DNA from: Arthrobacter sp. FW305-BF8
Lineage (GTDB): Bacteria > Actinomycetota > Actinomycetes > Actinomycetales > Micrococcaceae
Direction of reading: 5' to 3'
Assembly: GCF_021789315.1 (NCBI RefSeq)
Contig: NZ_CP084561.1
Coordinates: forward strand, 2,852,001-2,916,000
DNA length: 64,000 nt
Shown: one piece after another, positions 32,086 through 40,626 of the stretch
Layout: each line of letters opens with the position of its first letter
Numbering within the stretch: the stretch's first letter is position 1
Notes under the pieces: model-generated
What the model was told of the DNA's origin: nothing
The model's database searches: none
What the model saw: only the letters and a program-made list of their open reading frames with translations
Position numbers and translations under genes: made by a program

Positions 32086-33453
32086 CTAGAGCTGAGCCTC
32101 CCGGCGGTCCAGGACGATCTGCTGCACGTCCAGGTATCCGGACTGGAAGCCGGCCCGGGAGTAGCAAAGGTAGAACAGCCACATCCGCTGGAAGACCTCG
32201 TCGAATCCGAGCCCGCGCACCTCCTGCGCACGCTGCAGGAACCGCTCCTCCCACAGCCTCAGCGTGGCGGCGTAGTGGTCGCCCATCCCCCGGCGCTCAC
32301 GCACGCGGAGTGTGGTGTGCTGCTCCGTGACGCTCTCGATCGCCCGCACGGAGGGCAGGAACCCGCCGGGGAAGATGTACTTGTGCACCCAGGTGTAGGC
32401 GTTGCGGGTGGCGAGCATCCGGCCGTGCGGCATGGTGATCGCCTGGATGGCCACCTTGCCGCCGGGCGCCAGTACCCGGTCGATGGTCTGGAAGTAAACG
32501 GGCCAGTATTCGTAGCCCACCGCTTCGATCATCTCCACGGAGACGACGGCGTCGTACTCGCCTTCCACGGCGCGGTAGTCCTGCAGGCCCACAGTGACCT
32601 GACCGGAGAAGCCGGCTTCCTCAATCCGGTGCTGCGCGAGCGCCTGCTGCTCACTGGAGAGCGTCACCGTGTACACGGTGGCCCCCCGGGCTGCGGCACG
32701 CAGGGCCAGCTCGCCCCAGCCGGTGCCGATTTCCAGCAGCCGCGTGCCCTTCCCCACCCCGGCCTTGTCCAGCAGCCTGTCGATCTTGGCGTGCTGCGCT
32801 GCCGCCAGGGCGTCCCAGCCCACCTCAGCCAGCTGGCCCGCCGAGGCCGGAAACAGGGCCGACGAGTAGCTCATGGTCCGGTCCAGGAAGCTGCCGAACA
32901 GCTCGTTGGAAAGGTCGTAGTGGCGGGAGATGTTGCCGCGGGTATTCTGCTCGGTGTTGCGTTCCTGCCGGGGCGCCCGCGGCAGGTACAGGCTCCGGAG
33001 TCTCTGCAGCGGGGCGGGGATGAGCGTGTCCACGGAGGAGGCAAAGACCTCAAGGACGGCGGCGAGGTCGGACGCCTCCCAGTCCCCCGCCATGAAGGAC
33101 TCCCCCAGCCCGATCAGCCCGTTGTCGCCGATCCGGACCGCGAAGTCCACCGGACGCACCACGGTCATCACCGGCGCGCCTGCACCGCCGGTGCCCAGGA
33201 CCGTGCCGTCGGGGTATTCCACCCGCAGCGGCAGGCGGCGGACCGCCGCGCGGAACAGCGAATCCGCAGCCTTGCCGGCCACCTGCGCCTTCAGCCCCGC
33301 GGGCGGACGGGCGACGCCGGGCCACACCGCCGCGTCGACGGTCTCCGGCGCCGGCGGCACCCGGAAGGCCTCGCCTGGTGTGTTGTGTGAATGCTCCCTG
33401 TCAGAGGGGTCAGAGTATGACGGATCTGTGTATGACGGATCTGTGAGAGTCAC
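32086..33453 (-). CDS. cfa: Cyclopropane-fatty-acyl-phospholipid synthase family methyltransferase
   Basis: The 455-residue protein belongs to the CFA/mycolic methyltransferase family. It has ISRHYDLSNELFGSFLDRTM, SAM motif I LLEIGTGWGELALRAA, and the conserved EMIEAVGYEYWPVYF and WVHKYIFPGGFLPS. It methylenates or methylates double bonds in membrane phospholipids using SAM. The GTG start overlaps the DUF1365 stop by 4 bp (GTGA). The first 10 codons contain a 15-bp tandem duplication encoding TDPSY twice. It is third in a three-gene coupled operon. Confidence 0.93.
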   Translation of the reverse strand: MTLTDPSYTDPSYSDPSDREHSHNTPGEAFRVPPAPETVDAAVWPGVARPPAGLKAQVAGKAADSLFRAAVRRLPLRVEYPDGTVLGTGGAGAPVMTVVRPVDFAVRIGDNGLIGLGESFMAGDWEASDLAAVLEVFASSVDTLIPAPLQRLRSLYLPRAPRQERNTEQNTRGNISRHYDLSNELFGSFLDRTMSYSSALFPASAGQLAEVGWDALAAAQHAKIDRLLDKAGVGKGTRLLEIGTGWGELALRAAARGATVYTVTLSSEQQALAQHRIEEAGFSGQVTVGLQDYRAVEGEYDAVVSVEMIEAVGYEYWPVYFQTIDRVLAPGGKVAIQAITMPHGRMLATRNAYTWVHKYIFPGGFLPSVRAIESVTEQHTTLRVRERRGMGDHYAATLRLWEERFLQRAQEVRGLGFDEVFQRMWLFYLCYSRAGFQSGYLDVQQIVLDRREAQL

Positions 33454-34175
33454 GAGACGGCCTCCTGTGCTCGATGGTCGGGACGGTTGGTGATGGGCAA
33501 CCCGCGGGCCCAGAGTTTGATTCCTTGCCAGCGGATCTGCAGACCCAGGCGGAGCGGCGCAAGCGGAACCGCGGCCGCTGCAGCCAGGATGCTGCCGGCT
33601 GTGGCGGGCCGCCGGAGCCCGGTCATGGTGGCAGTGAAAGGCTTCCGCCCGGCGCGCTCCAGCACCACTGCCACCGAGAGCTCTCCCGCCGGTTCGGGCA
33701 GGCTCATCCGGTAGCTGCCGTCCACCTCGTTGAACGGGGACACGAAGAATTCCTTGTCGGTGCGCGCACGGCCGGCGCCGTCCGGGTGCAGAAGGTAGCA
33801 GTGCCGTTCGCCGTAGGTGTTGTGGACCTCGGCGATGACAGCACGGAGCGCACCGTCGGCACGGTGGCACCAGAAGATGGTGATCGGGTTGAAGACGTGT
33901 CCCAGCACCCTGGCGTTGGCCAGCATGGTGACCACGCCGCCGTCGGGCTCTTCACCGTTTACGGCGAGGAAGCGGTCCACGTTCTCGCGGATGCTCGCCG
34001 CGGGATCCCCCAGATGATCCCTCGCATGGAATCCTGCAAGCGGCCGCAACCACCAGGGCAGTTCTGGCAGGTCATCGACGTCGACGTACCAGCTGTAGCT
34101 GCGGTAGGTGAAGGCGTTCTTCAATGGATCCCGCCGCACATGGCGGATCCTGGTCCGGTAGATGGCCGCGCTCAT
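33450..34175 (-). CDS. DUF1365 family protein
   Basis: The 241-residue protein matches DUF1365: an N-terminal AIYRTRIRHVRRDPLKNAF, then FTYRSYSWYVDVDDL, LGHVFNPITIFWCH, AEVHNTYGERHCY and KEFFVSPFNEVDGSYR. The family is almost always found with an FAD oxidoreductase and a cyclopropane synthase, and is thought to act on unsaturated acyl chains; no reaction is proven to my knowledge. Both ends overlap neighbours by 4 bp (ATGA and GTGA), so the three proteins are surely translated together. Confidence 0.9.
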   Translation of the reverse strand: MSAAIYRTRIRHVRRDPLKNAFTYRSYSWYVDVDDLPELPWWLRPLAGFHARDHLGDPAASIRENVDRFLAVNGEEPDGGVVTMLANARVLGHVFNPITIFWCHRADGALRAVIAEVHNTYGERHCYLLHPDGAGRARTDKEFFVSPFNEVDGSYRMSLPEPAGELSVAVVLERAGRKPFTATMTGLRRPATAGSILAAAAAVPLAPLRLGLQIRWQGIKLWARGLPITNRPDHRAQEAVS

Positions 34176-35539
34176 TGGACCAGCTCCGAGTCCTGCCCGG
34201 CGTCCGTAGCCGCTGGCTCCGAATCAGGAGCGAATGGGTCCTCCCAGGCGCGGCCAAGCTGGGCCGCCGCGCGCACCCCGGAGGCGGCGCCGTCCTCGTG
34301 GAATCCCCAGCCGTGATAGGCCCCCGCGAAAGCCAGCCGGTGGTCGCCGAGCTCCCCGAGGCGCTCCTGGGCCGCCATGGATTCGGGCGTGTACTGGGGG
34401 TGCTCGTACACAAGGTCCTGCAGCACGGACTCCGGCTCGATCAGTTCCGATTCGCCGAGGCTCACGATGTAACTGCCGCCGTCGCCGGGGGTAAGACGCT
34501 GCAGCCGGGTGAGGTCGTAGCTGACCAGCACGTGTCCGGGACGGGCAGCGCAGGACGGCAGCCGGTAGTTCCACGACGCACGGGCAGCGCCGCTGCGCGG
34601 CAGGACCGCCGGATCGCGGTGGAACTTGATGCGGTTCACGGAATACGGGATGTGCCCCAGAATCTGGACCTCCGCCGGCGTCGGTTCCCTCATCATGGCA
34701 AGTGCTTCGCGGGGGTGGGCGGCGATCACCGCGGCAGCGAAGTGCTCGGTTCCGGCCGCCGTCGTAATCTCCACTCCTGTTGGCTTCCGGCGCACGGCAA
34801 GGACCGGACTGGACAGGCGGACATCCTGTAGACCGTCGACCACACGGTCAACATAGCGCCGGGATCCTCCCTTCACCGTCTTCCACTGCGGTGATCCTTT
34901 GACGCCGAGCATGCCGTGGTGTTCGAGGAAGGTAAAGAGATACCGTGCGGGATAGGCCAGCGCCGTGGTGGGATCGCAGGACCAGACCGCGCTGACCACC
35001 GGCGCCATGAAGTGCGAGGTGAAGTAGTCGCTGAAGCGTTCGCGGGCAAGGAACTCGCCCAGCGTTTCCTCCTGTCCCTCACCGTCCGCGCCGGCGGCCA
35101 GCAGCGCCCGCGCCTTCCGCCAGAACCGCAGGATCTCGGCAAGCATCAGCAGGAACCGGGGCCGTGCGAGGTTGGCGGGCCTGGCAAAGACACCGGAAGC
35201 GCCCTTGGCCCCGGCGTACTCCAAACCGCAGCCGTCGCAGCGGATGCTCATGGTCATGTCCGAATCCTGCGTCTCGACGCCGAGCTCCGCGAACAGCCGG
35301 ATGAGGTTCGGGTAGGTGCGGTTGTTGTGCACAATGAAGCCGGTGTCCACGAACAGGCTCCCCGAGTCCTGCCGGACGTCGTGCGTGTGGGCATGCCCGC
35401 CCGGCCGGGAATCCGCCTCAAACAGGGTCACGTGGTCCCGGCGGCTGAGGATATGCGCGGCCGTCAGGCCCGCCACTCCGCTTCCGACGACGGCGACCCG
35501 CCGCCTTTCGTCTGCACTCCATGCTGGGCTCGGTGACAA
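34172..35539 (-). CDS. FAD-dependent oxidoreductase (amine oxidase-like)
   Basis: The 455-residue protein starts with an FAD-binding Rossmann motif, VAVVGSGVAGLTAAHILSRR, then FEADSRPGGHAHTHD. It has the C-terminal FAD contact FAGAYHGWGFHEDGAASG. This is the NAD(P)-binding Rossmann protein family paired with DUF1365 and CFA synthase. It probably dehydrogenates acyl chains or similar lipids, by inference from neighbours. The TTG start at 35539 is favoured by AGAGGAGCAAAGA just before it; the frame continues upstream into the divergent LysR promoter without similarity. It is the first gene of the operon. Confidence 0.88.
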   Translation of the reverse strand: MSPSPAWSADERRRVAVVGSGVAGLTAAHILSRRDHVTLFEADSRPGGHAHTHDVRQDSGSLFVDTGFIVHNNRTYPNLIRLFAELGVETQDSDMTMSIRCDGCGLEYAGAKGASGVFARPANLARPRFLLMLAEILRFWRKARALLAAGADGEGQEETLGEFLARERFSDYFTSHFMAPVVSAVWSCDPTTALAYPARYLFTFLEHHGMLGVKGSPQWKTVKGGSRRYVDRVVDGLQDVRLSSPVLAVRRKPTGVEITTAAGTEHFAAAVIAAHPREALAMMREPTPAEVQILGHIPYSVNRIKFHRDPAVLPRSGAARASWNYRLPSCAARPGHVLVSYDLTRLQRLTPGDGGSYIVSLGESELIEPESVLQDLVYEHPQYTPESMAAQERLGELGDHRLAFAGAYHGWGFHEDGAASGVRAAAQLGRAWEDPFAPDSEPAATDAGQDSELVQ

Positions 35540-35669
35540 TCTTTGCTCCTCTGCTGAACAGTTGCCGGGGAATTGGTAGTTACGGGCAATTCGGAGCCGT
35601 ACTGCGCGCCGGATGGGTGGCCTTTTTCCAGCGCTTTTTCTGCCACTGAGCACCCGGTAAGGTTGGCTG

Positions 35670-36587
35670 GTGGTCAACCCCGTGCATTTGAGGACGCTCC
35701 TTGAGGTGACGCGGCTGGGCTCCTTCGCGGCCGCCGCGAGCAGGCTTGGCTACACCGCCTCAGCCGTGTCCCAGCAGATGTCTGCCCTGGAGCGTGACAC
35801 GGGCGTCCGCCTGTTCCAGCGTTCCGCCCGGAGCGTGGTTCCTACGGACGCCGCGATGGTGATGGCGCGCCACGCAGCCAAGGTCCTGACGGACATCGAG
35901 GCGCTGATGGCTGCAGCGTCCAAAACGCAGGACGCCACGAGCCAGGAGCTCCGGCTGGGCATCTTCCCGAGCCTCGCCACCTACGTGCTGCCGCGGATCC
36001 TGCGCAGTCCCGCGTGGAAGGACCTGGGCATCGACCTGCGGGTGTCGGTGGCCGAACCCGCCCAGACCATCCAGGGGCTGCGCACCGGCGGCGACACCGA
36101 TGTGGCGCTGGTGTACCAGGTGGGACAGTCCGGGCTGGCCTGGCCCCACACCATCAACCGGCAGTGGATCGGTGACGACAACTTCCGCGTTGTCCTCCCG
36201 GCCGGCTGGGGATTCCGCACCGAGGCGAGGGTGGCCGCGGACCATCTGTCGGACATGCCGTGGATCATGCACCACCCGGGCACAAGCGATGCCACCGTCA
36301 TTGAGCGGCTCTTCGCGGGCTGCAACCTCCACCCGCGCGTGGTGGCCTACAGCGACGACTTCCATGCCAGCCTTGAAATGGCGGCCGCCGGGCTGGGGGC
36401 AGCACTGGTGCCGGAACTTGCGCTGCTGCACCGGCCGGCCGGCGTCGTGGTGCTGGACGTCCCGGAAATCCGGCTGGCCCGCAACGTCTTCGCGCTGCTC
36501 ATCAACGACAAGAAGACGGCCCGGGTACAGCTGTTCGTTGACCTGCTGGCGGAAACGATGGGCGGCCTGGGGCAGTCAGTTAAATGA
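35670..36587 (+). CDS. LysR-type transcriptional regulator
   Basis: The 305-residue protein has an N-terminal LysR winged helix (HLRTLLEVTRLGSFAAAASR, LGYTASAVSQQMSALERDTG, RLFQRSARSVVPTDA) and a periplasmic-binding-like effector domain. It is divergent from the FAD oxidoreductase operon with 130 bp between starts, so it may regulate that operon and itself. The start is GTG at 35670. The effector is unknown. Confidence 0.92.
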   Translation: MVNPVHLRTLLEVTRLGSFAAAASRLGYTASAVSQQMSALERDTGVRLFQRSARSVVPTDAAMVMARHAAKVLTDIEALMAAASKTQDATSQELRLGIFPSLATYVLPRILRSPAWKDLGIDLRVSVAEPAQTIQGLRTGGDTDVALVYQVGQSGLAWPHTINRQWIGDDNFRVVLPAGWGFRTEARVAADHLSDMPWIMHHPGTSDATVIERLFAGCNLHPRVVAYSDDFHASLEMAAAGLGAALVPELALLHRPAGVVVLDVPEIRLARNVFALLINDKKTARVQLFVDLLAETMGGLGQSVK

Positions 36588-36632
36588 TCCCCGATGCTGG
36601 AATGCTCTGCTTTTCGGGTCTATGTTGAAGAT

Positions 36633-37142
36633 ATGACCACCAAGGTAGCGAGCCAGCACTTCGGAGTAATCGAGCTGAACCACGGCAGGGACCATAACGT
36701 TGCCGCGGAGCACGAGCTGGCCGGACAACGCCTTGAGCTGGACCTGAACATCAACGCCCATGACCACTTCGACGAGGCGGCCATGCACAAGGTGGACTAC
36801 CGGCTGCGGTACCTCCCCGAACTCGTGGACGAGGTCAGGGAGATGATCGCCGAGGAGCTCGAGCAGGAGGGCACCAGCCCGCAGGAATACCTCCGCTTCC
36901 ACTGCAACGCCATCAAGGACGAGCACCTGCAGAAGGTCTTCGGCGTGAAGGAGAAAAGCCAGCTCACCCATGCGGTGTTCCTCAAGGCCCTGAAACTCGG
37001 CCACGTGGGAATCTACCCCGGCCAGCCCGAACGCTACTTCGTCCTGGACTTCACCCTGGGCGAGCACTTCACCGACGAGGTCCTGGTGGCGTCCGCGGAC
37101 GAGGACGGCGTCGTGGACGACGAAATCGTCTGGGAGTCCTGA
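36633..37142 (+). CDS. DUF2004 family protein
   Basis: The 169-residue protein resembles DUF2004: an N-terminal beta domain (FGVIELNHGRDHNV, QRLELDLNINAHDHFDEAAM), a helical middle (LRYLPELVDEVREMIAEEL) and a C-terminal LGHVGIYPGQPERYFVLDFT. The function is unknown; members accompany suspected immunity or stress proteins. The ATG at 36633 is preferred over one at 36594 because MTTKVASQHFG matches the domain start. It ends at a strong stem-loop, convergent with metE. Confidence 0.8.
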   Translation: MTTKVASQHFGVIELNHGRDHNVAAEHELAGQRLELDLNINAHDHFDEAAMHKVDYRLRYLPELVDEVREMIAEELEQEGTSPQEYLRFHCNAIKDEHLQKVFGVKEKSQLTHAVFLKALKLGHVGIYPGQPERYFVLDFTLGEHFTDEVLVASADEDGVVDDEIVWES

Positions 37143-37156
37143 ACACTCTTTAAAGA

Positions 37157-37197
37157 ACGACGCCGGCTGGTCACCCAAGGTGACCAGCCGACGTCGT
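37157..37197. terminator. Bidirectional terminator between DUF2004 and metE
   Basis: ACGACG-CCGGCTGGTCACC pairs over 19 bp with one mismatch around a 3-nt loop, between convergent genes. On the minus strand it is followed by TCTTTAAAG. Confidence 0.85.
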
Positions 37198-37209
37198 ACG
37201 TGTTGCTAT

Positions 37210-39543
37210 TTACTTCTTGGCGCCTTCGAGCAGTCCGGCGCGGACCGTCTTGGTGGCCTCGACCAGGTTGCGCAGGGACGCTTCGGTCTCGGCGTAGCCG
37301 CGGGTCTTCAGTCCGCAGTCCGGGTTGACCCAGAGCTGGCGGGACGGAACGTGCTTCACGGCGGTGCTCAGCAGTTCGGTGACTTCCTGCTCGCCCGGGA
37401 CGCGCGGCGAGTGGATGTCGTAAACACCAGGTCCAACGCCGCGGCCGAAGCCGTGGGACTCGAGGTCGTGGACGACCTCCATGCGGGAACGGGCGGCTTC
37501 GATCGAGGTCACGTCGGCGTCCAGGCCGTCGATGGCGTCGATGATCACGCCGAACTCGGAGTAGCACAGGTGGGTGTGGATCTGCGTGGCGTCTGCAGCG
37601 CCGGCAGTGGCCAGGCGGAAGGAGTTGACGGACCAGTCCAGGTAGGCGGGCTGGTCGGCCTTGCGCAGCGGGAGCAGCTCACGCAGGGCTGGCTCGTCGA
37701 CCTGGATGATCTTGATGCCGGCAGCTTCGAGGTCGGCGATCTCGTCGCGCAGGGCCAGGCCCACCTGGTTGGCGGTCTCGCCCAGCGGCTGGTCGTCGCG
37801 GACGAAGGACCAGGCCAGGATGGTGACGGGACCGGTGAGCATGCCCTTCATCGGCTTGTTGGTCAGGGACTGGGCGTATTCCGCCCAGGCCACGGTGATG
37901 GGGGCGCTGCGGGTGACGTCGCCCCAGAGGATGGACGGGCGGGTGCAGCGGGAGCCGTAGGACTGGACCCAGCCGTGGACCGTGACGTCGAAGCCTTCAA
38001 GGTTTTCGGCGAAGTACTGGACCATGTCGTTGCGCTCGGGCTCGCCGTGCACCAGAACGTCGTAGCCGAGCTCTTCCTGCAGCTCCACAACGCGCTTGAT
38101 CTCGTCCTTCATGAGCTGTTCGTACTGCTCGTTGGTCAGGTCACCCTTGTTGTTACGGGCACGGGCCGAACGGATTTCCGAGGTCTGCGGGAAGGAGCCG
38201 ATGGTGGTGGTGGGCAGCGGCGGCAGGTGCAGGGCTGCTTCCTGGGCGGCTTCACGGACCGCGTACTCGGAGCGGTTGAAGTCGGCCGGGGTCAGGGCCT
38301 CGGTGCGGGCACGGACGTCGGCGCGGCGTACGCCCTCGGCTTCGGCGCGGGAGGCGATGACGCGGGTGGCCTCGTCGATAGCCGGCTGGACTGCCGCAGC
38401 GTCGGTCAGCAGGCCGGCGAGGGTCACAACCTCAACGGCCTTCTGGTCGGCGAAAGCCAGCCAGCTGCGCAGCTGCTCCGACAGCTGGGTCTCTTCTGCG
38501 ACGTCGTGCGGGACGTGCTGGGTGGAAGTGGAGGTGCTGATGGCCAGCTTGGCGACGCTCTTCTGCAGCTCGGCGATCTTGTTGGCCGAGGCGGCAAGAT
38601 CGTTGCGCCAGATGTTGTGGCCGTCCACGACGCCGGCAACCAGGGTCTTGGTGCCCAGCGCAGCCAGGGCTGCGGCGGAGGGAACCTCGCCCTTGAAGAC
38701 GTCGATGTGCAGGGCGTCAATGTTGGTGGCGGCAAGGGTGGCGAGCTGGCCGTTCAGCCCGCCGTATGGAGTGGAGACGAACAGCTGCGGCCGGCTGGCG
38801 GCAGCGGCGAGGACCTCGTAGGCACGGGCTACGGCGGCCTGGATCTCCTGCTCAGGGGTGTCCTGGTCCACAACCAGGGCGGGCTCGTCCAGCTGCACCC
38901 AGCTGGCGCCGGCAGCTGCCAGCTTCCCGAGCAGCGCGGTGTAGACCGGCAGGACGTCCTCGAGGCGGGACAGCGGGCTGAAGCCGGCGGGGGCGTCGTC
39001 GGAAGCCTTGCTCAGCAGCAGGAAGGTGACGGGGCCGACGATGTAAGGGCGGGTCTCCACGCCGTTGGCGAGGGCGTATTCGAACTCTTCAACGATCCGG
39101 TTGGAGGTCAGGGAGAAGTTGGTCTCCGGGCCGATTTCGGGCACGAGGTAGTGGTAGTTGGTGTCGAACCACTTGGTCATTTCCAGCGGCTGCTGTTCCT
39201 TGTTGCCGCGGGCCAGGGTGAAGTAACCGTCGATGTCCAGCTGTCCCTCGGCGTTGAGGAGGTTGCCGAAACGGGCGGGAACGGCGCCGACGTGGGCAGC
39301 GGCGTCGAGCACCTGGTCGTAGAAGGAGAACGTGCCCGGAACTGCTGCGGCTTCGGTAAGCCCGAGGCCCTGGAGGCGCTTGGCGGTGCCCAGCTGGATC
39401 TCCTTGGCGGCGGCGTCCAGGGCAGCGGCGTCGATCTTGCCTGCCCAGTAGGCTTCAACGGCCTTCTTCAGCTCGCGGCGGCGGCCGATGCGGGGGTAGC
39501 CGAGGATGGAGGCGGACGGGAACGCGGTGTTCTGTTCAGTCAT
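37210..39543 (-). CDS. metE: Cobalamin-independent methionine synthase
   Basis: The 777-residue protein is MetE. The N-terminal domain has LGYPRIGRRRELKKA, and the C-terminal catalytic domain has TTTIGSFPQTSEIR, EPERNDMVQYF, QVDEPALRE and the zinc ligands in THLCYSEF and WVNPDCGLKTRGY. It transfers a methyl group from 5-methyl-THF-triglutamate to homocysteine. It lies downstream of metF on the same strand, with 117 bp between carrying a palindrome. AAGGAACTGAC precedes the ATG. A cobalamin riboswitch, common ahead of metE, is not visible. Confidence 0.97.
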   Translation of the reverse strand: MTEQNTAFPSASILGYPRIGRRRELKKAVEAYWAGKIDAAALDAAAKEIQLGTAKRLQGLGLTEAAAVPGTFSFYDQVLDAAAHVGAVPARFGNLLNAEGQLDIDGYFTLARGNKEQQPLEMTKWFDTNYHYLVPEIGPETNFSLTSNRIVEEFEYALANGVETRPYIVGPVTFLLLSKASDDAPAGFSPLSRLEDVLPVYTALLGKLAAAGASWVQLDEPALVVDQDTPEQEIQAAVARAYEVLAAAASRPQLFVSTPYGGLNGQLATLAATNIDALHIDVFKGEVPSAAALAALGTKTLVAGVVDGHNIWRNDLAASANKIAELQKSVAKLAISTSTSTQHVPHDVAEETQLSEQLRSWLAFADQKAVEVVTLAGLLTDAAAVQPAIDEATRVIASRAEAEGVRRADVRARTEALTPADFNRSEYAVREAAQEAALHLPPLPTTTIGSFPQTSEIRSARARNNKGDLTNEQYEQLMKDEIKRVVELQEELGYDVLVHGEPERNDMVQYFAENLEGFDVTVHGWVQSYGSRCTRPSILWGDVTRSAPITVAWAEYAQSLTNKPMKGMLTGPVTILAWSFVRDDQPLGETANQVGLALRDEIADLEAAGIKIIQVDEPALRELLPLRKADQPAYLDWSVNSFRLATAGAADATQIHTHLCYSEFGVIIDAIDGLDADVTSIEAARSRMEVVHDLESHGFGRGVGPGVYDIHSPRVPGEQEVTELLSTAVKHVPSRQLWVNPDCGLKTRGYAETEASLRNLVEATKTVRAGLLEGAKK

Positions 39544-39608
39544 GTCAGTTCCTTGAATGGTTGCGAAAAGCTGGCAATGTCGGGGGGAGGAAGCGGTCAG
39601 CTGGCAGG

Positions 39609-39659
39609 CTGACGGCAGGCGAATCTGGTCGGCTCGCGAGCCGACGGCAGGCGATTCCG
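39609..39659. repeat. Direct repeats with central perfect palindrome between metF and metE
   Basis: Two near-identical 19-bp units, CTGACGGCAGGCGAATCTG and CCGACGGCAGGCGATTCCG, flank the 18-bp palindrome GTCGGCTCGCGAGCCGAC at 39628-39645. The block lies just after the metF stop and ahead of metE. It could attenuate or stabilise the transcript. Confidence 0.65.
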
Positions 39660-39660
39660 C

Positions 39661-40626
39661 TCAGCTGGCGAGCTGGCGGCGGGCGAGTGCGTTCAGACGG
39701 CTCGACGGGCGTGCCGGCCGGGCAAGCGACAGCTTGTCCAGCACCTCCAGCGCGCTCTGGTGCTCATTGAACGTGTAGATGTGGAGTCCGGGTGCGCCGG
39801 CGTCCAGGGCCGCGTTGGCCAGGTCCACCGTCGCGCTGACTCCGATGCGGAGCCGCTGGGCGTCGGTATCCGCGGCAGCCATCCGCTCGATGAGCTCCGG
39901 TGCGGGTTCGACGCCCGTCAGCTCGCCGAGGCGCTTGAGCCTCCGCAGGCTCGTGAGCGGCATGACGCCGGGAATGATGGGGATGGTAACGCCGGCCCTG
40001 CGTGCCCTGGTCACGAGGTCCGCATATTGCTCCGTGCGGAAGAACACCTGGGTGATCGCGAAGTCGGCACCCGACCGCTGCTTGGCCAGCAGCACCTCCA
40101 CGTCGTGGGCCTCGCTCGGCGATTCAGGATGCCGCGTGGGGTAGGCTGCCACACCGACGGCGACCTTTCCGGCGCACAGCAGTGCCGAGCGCCGCTGCTC
40201 CACCCGGCGGATGAGCTCAATCAAGTCCTGGGCGTAGCGCAGCGAGCCGCTGACCGGTTCGCCGCTGTCCTTGGGCAGGTCGCCGCGAAGGGCAAGGATT
40301 CCGCGGACGCCGGCGTCGAGCAGTTCACCGATGATTTCGGCGAGCTCAGCTGGCGTGTTGCCCACACAGGTCAGGTGGGCAAGCGGGCGGAGTGTGGTCT
40401 CCAGCACCAGGCGGTTAATGAGTTCGACGGCGGTGTCCCGGTTGGAGCCGCTGGCACCGTAGGTGACCGATACGTAGTCGGGATCGGTGGCTTCCAGTTC
40501 CCGGATGGTGTTCCACAGGGTCTCGGCGGCAGCCGGCGAACGGGGCGGAAACAGCTCATAGGAGAGGGCCACCGGCGCGGTGTCGGAGAGATTTTGATGT
40601 GTTTCAATAAGGCTTGGTGGTGACAT
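39661..40626 (-). CDS. metF: Methylenetetrahydrofolate reductase
   Basis: The 321-residue protein is a MetF-type (beta/alpha)8 flavoprotein. It has SYELFPPRS with the catalytic Glu, VSVTYGASGSNRD, HLTCVGNT, ILALRGDLPKD, AAYPTRHPES and ADFAITQVFF. It reduces 5,10-methylene-THF to 5-methyl-THF, the methyl donor for MetE next door. The ATG at 40626 follows a 700-bp gene-free region containing a promoter-embedded palindrome. Confidence 0.95.
   Translation of the reverse strand: MSPPSLIETHQNLSDTAPVALSYELFPPRSPAAAETLWNTIRELEATDPDYVSVTYGASGSNRDTAVELINRLVLETTLRPLAHLTCVGNTPAELAEIIGELLDAGVRGILALRGDLPKDSGEPVSGSLRYAQDLIELIRRVEQRRSALLCAGKVAVGVAAYPTRHPESPSEAHDVEVLLAKQRSGADFAITQVFFRTEQYADLVTRARRAGVTIPIIPGVMPLTSLRRLKRLGELTGVEPAPELIERMAAADTDAQRLRIGVSATVDLANAALDAGAPGLHIYTFNEHQSALEVLDKLSLARPARPSSRLNALARRQLAS

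Noticed and set aside
37180..39612. 810-codon open frame antisense to metE
   Set aside because: Gly/Val/Gln-rich mirror translation of a conserved gene with no family match.
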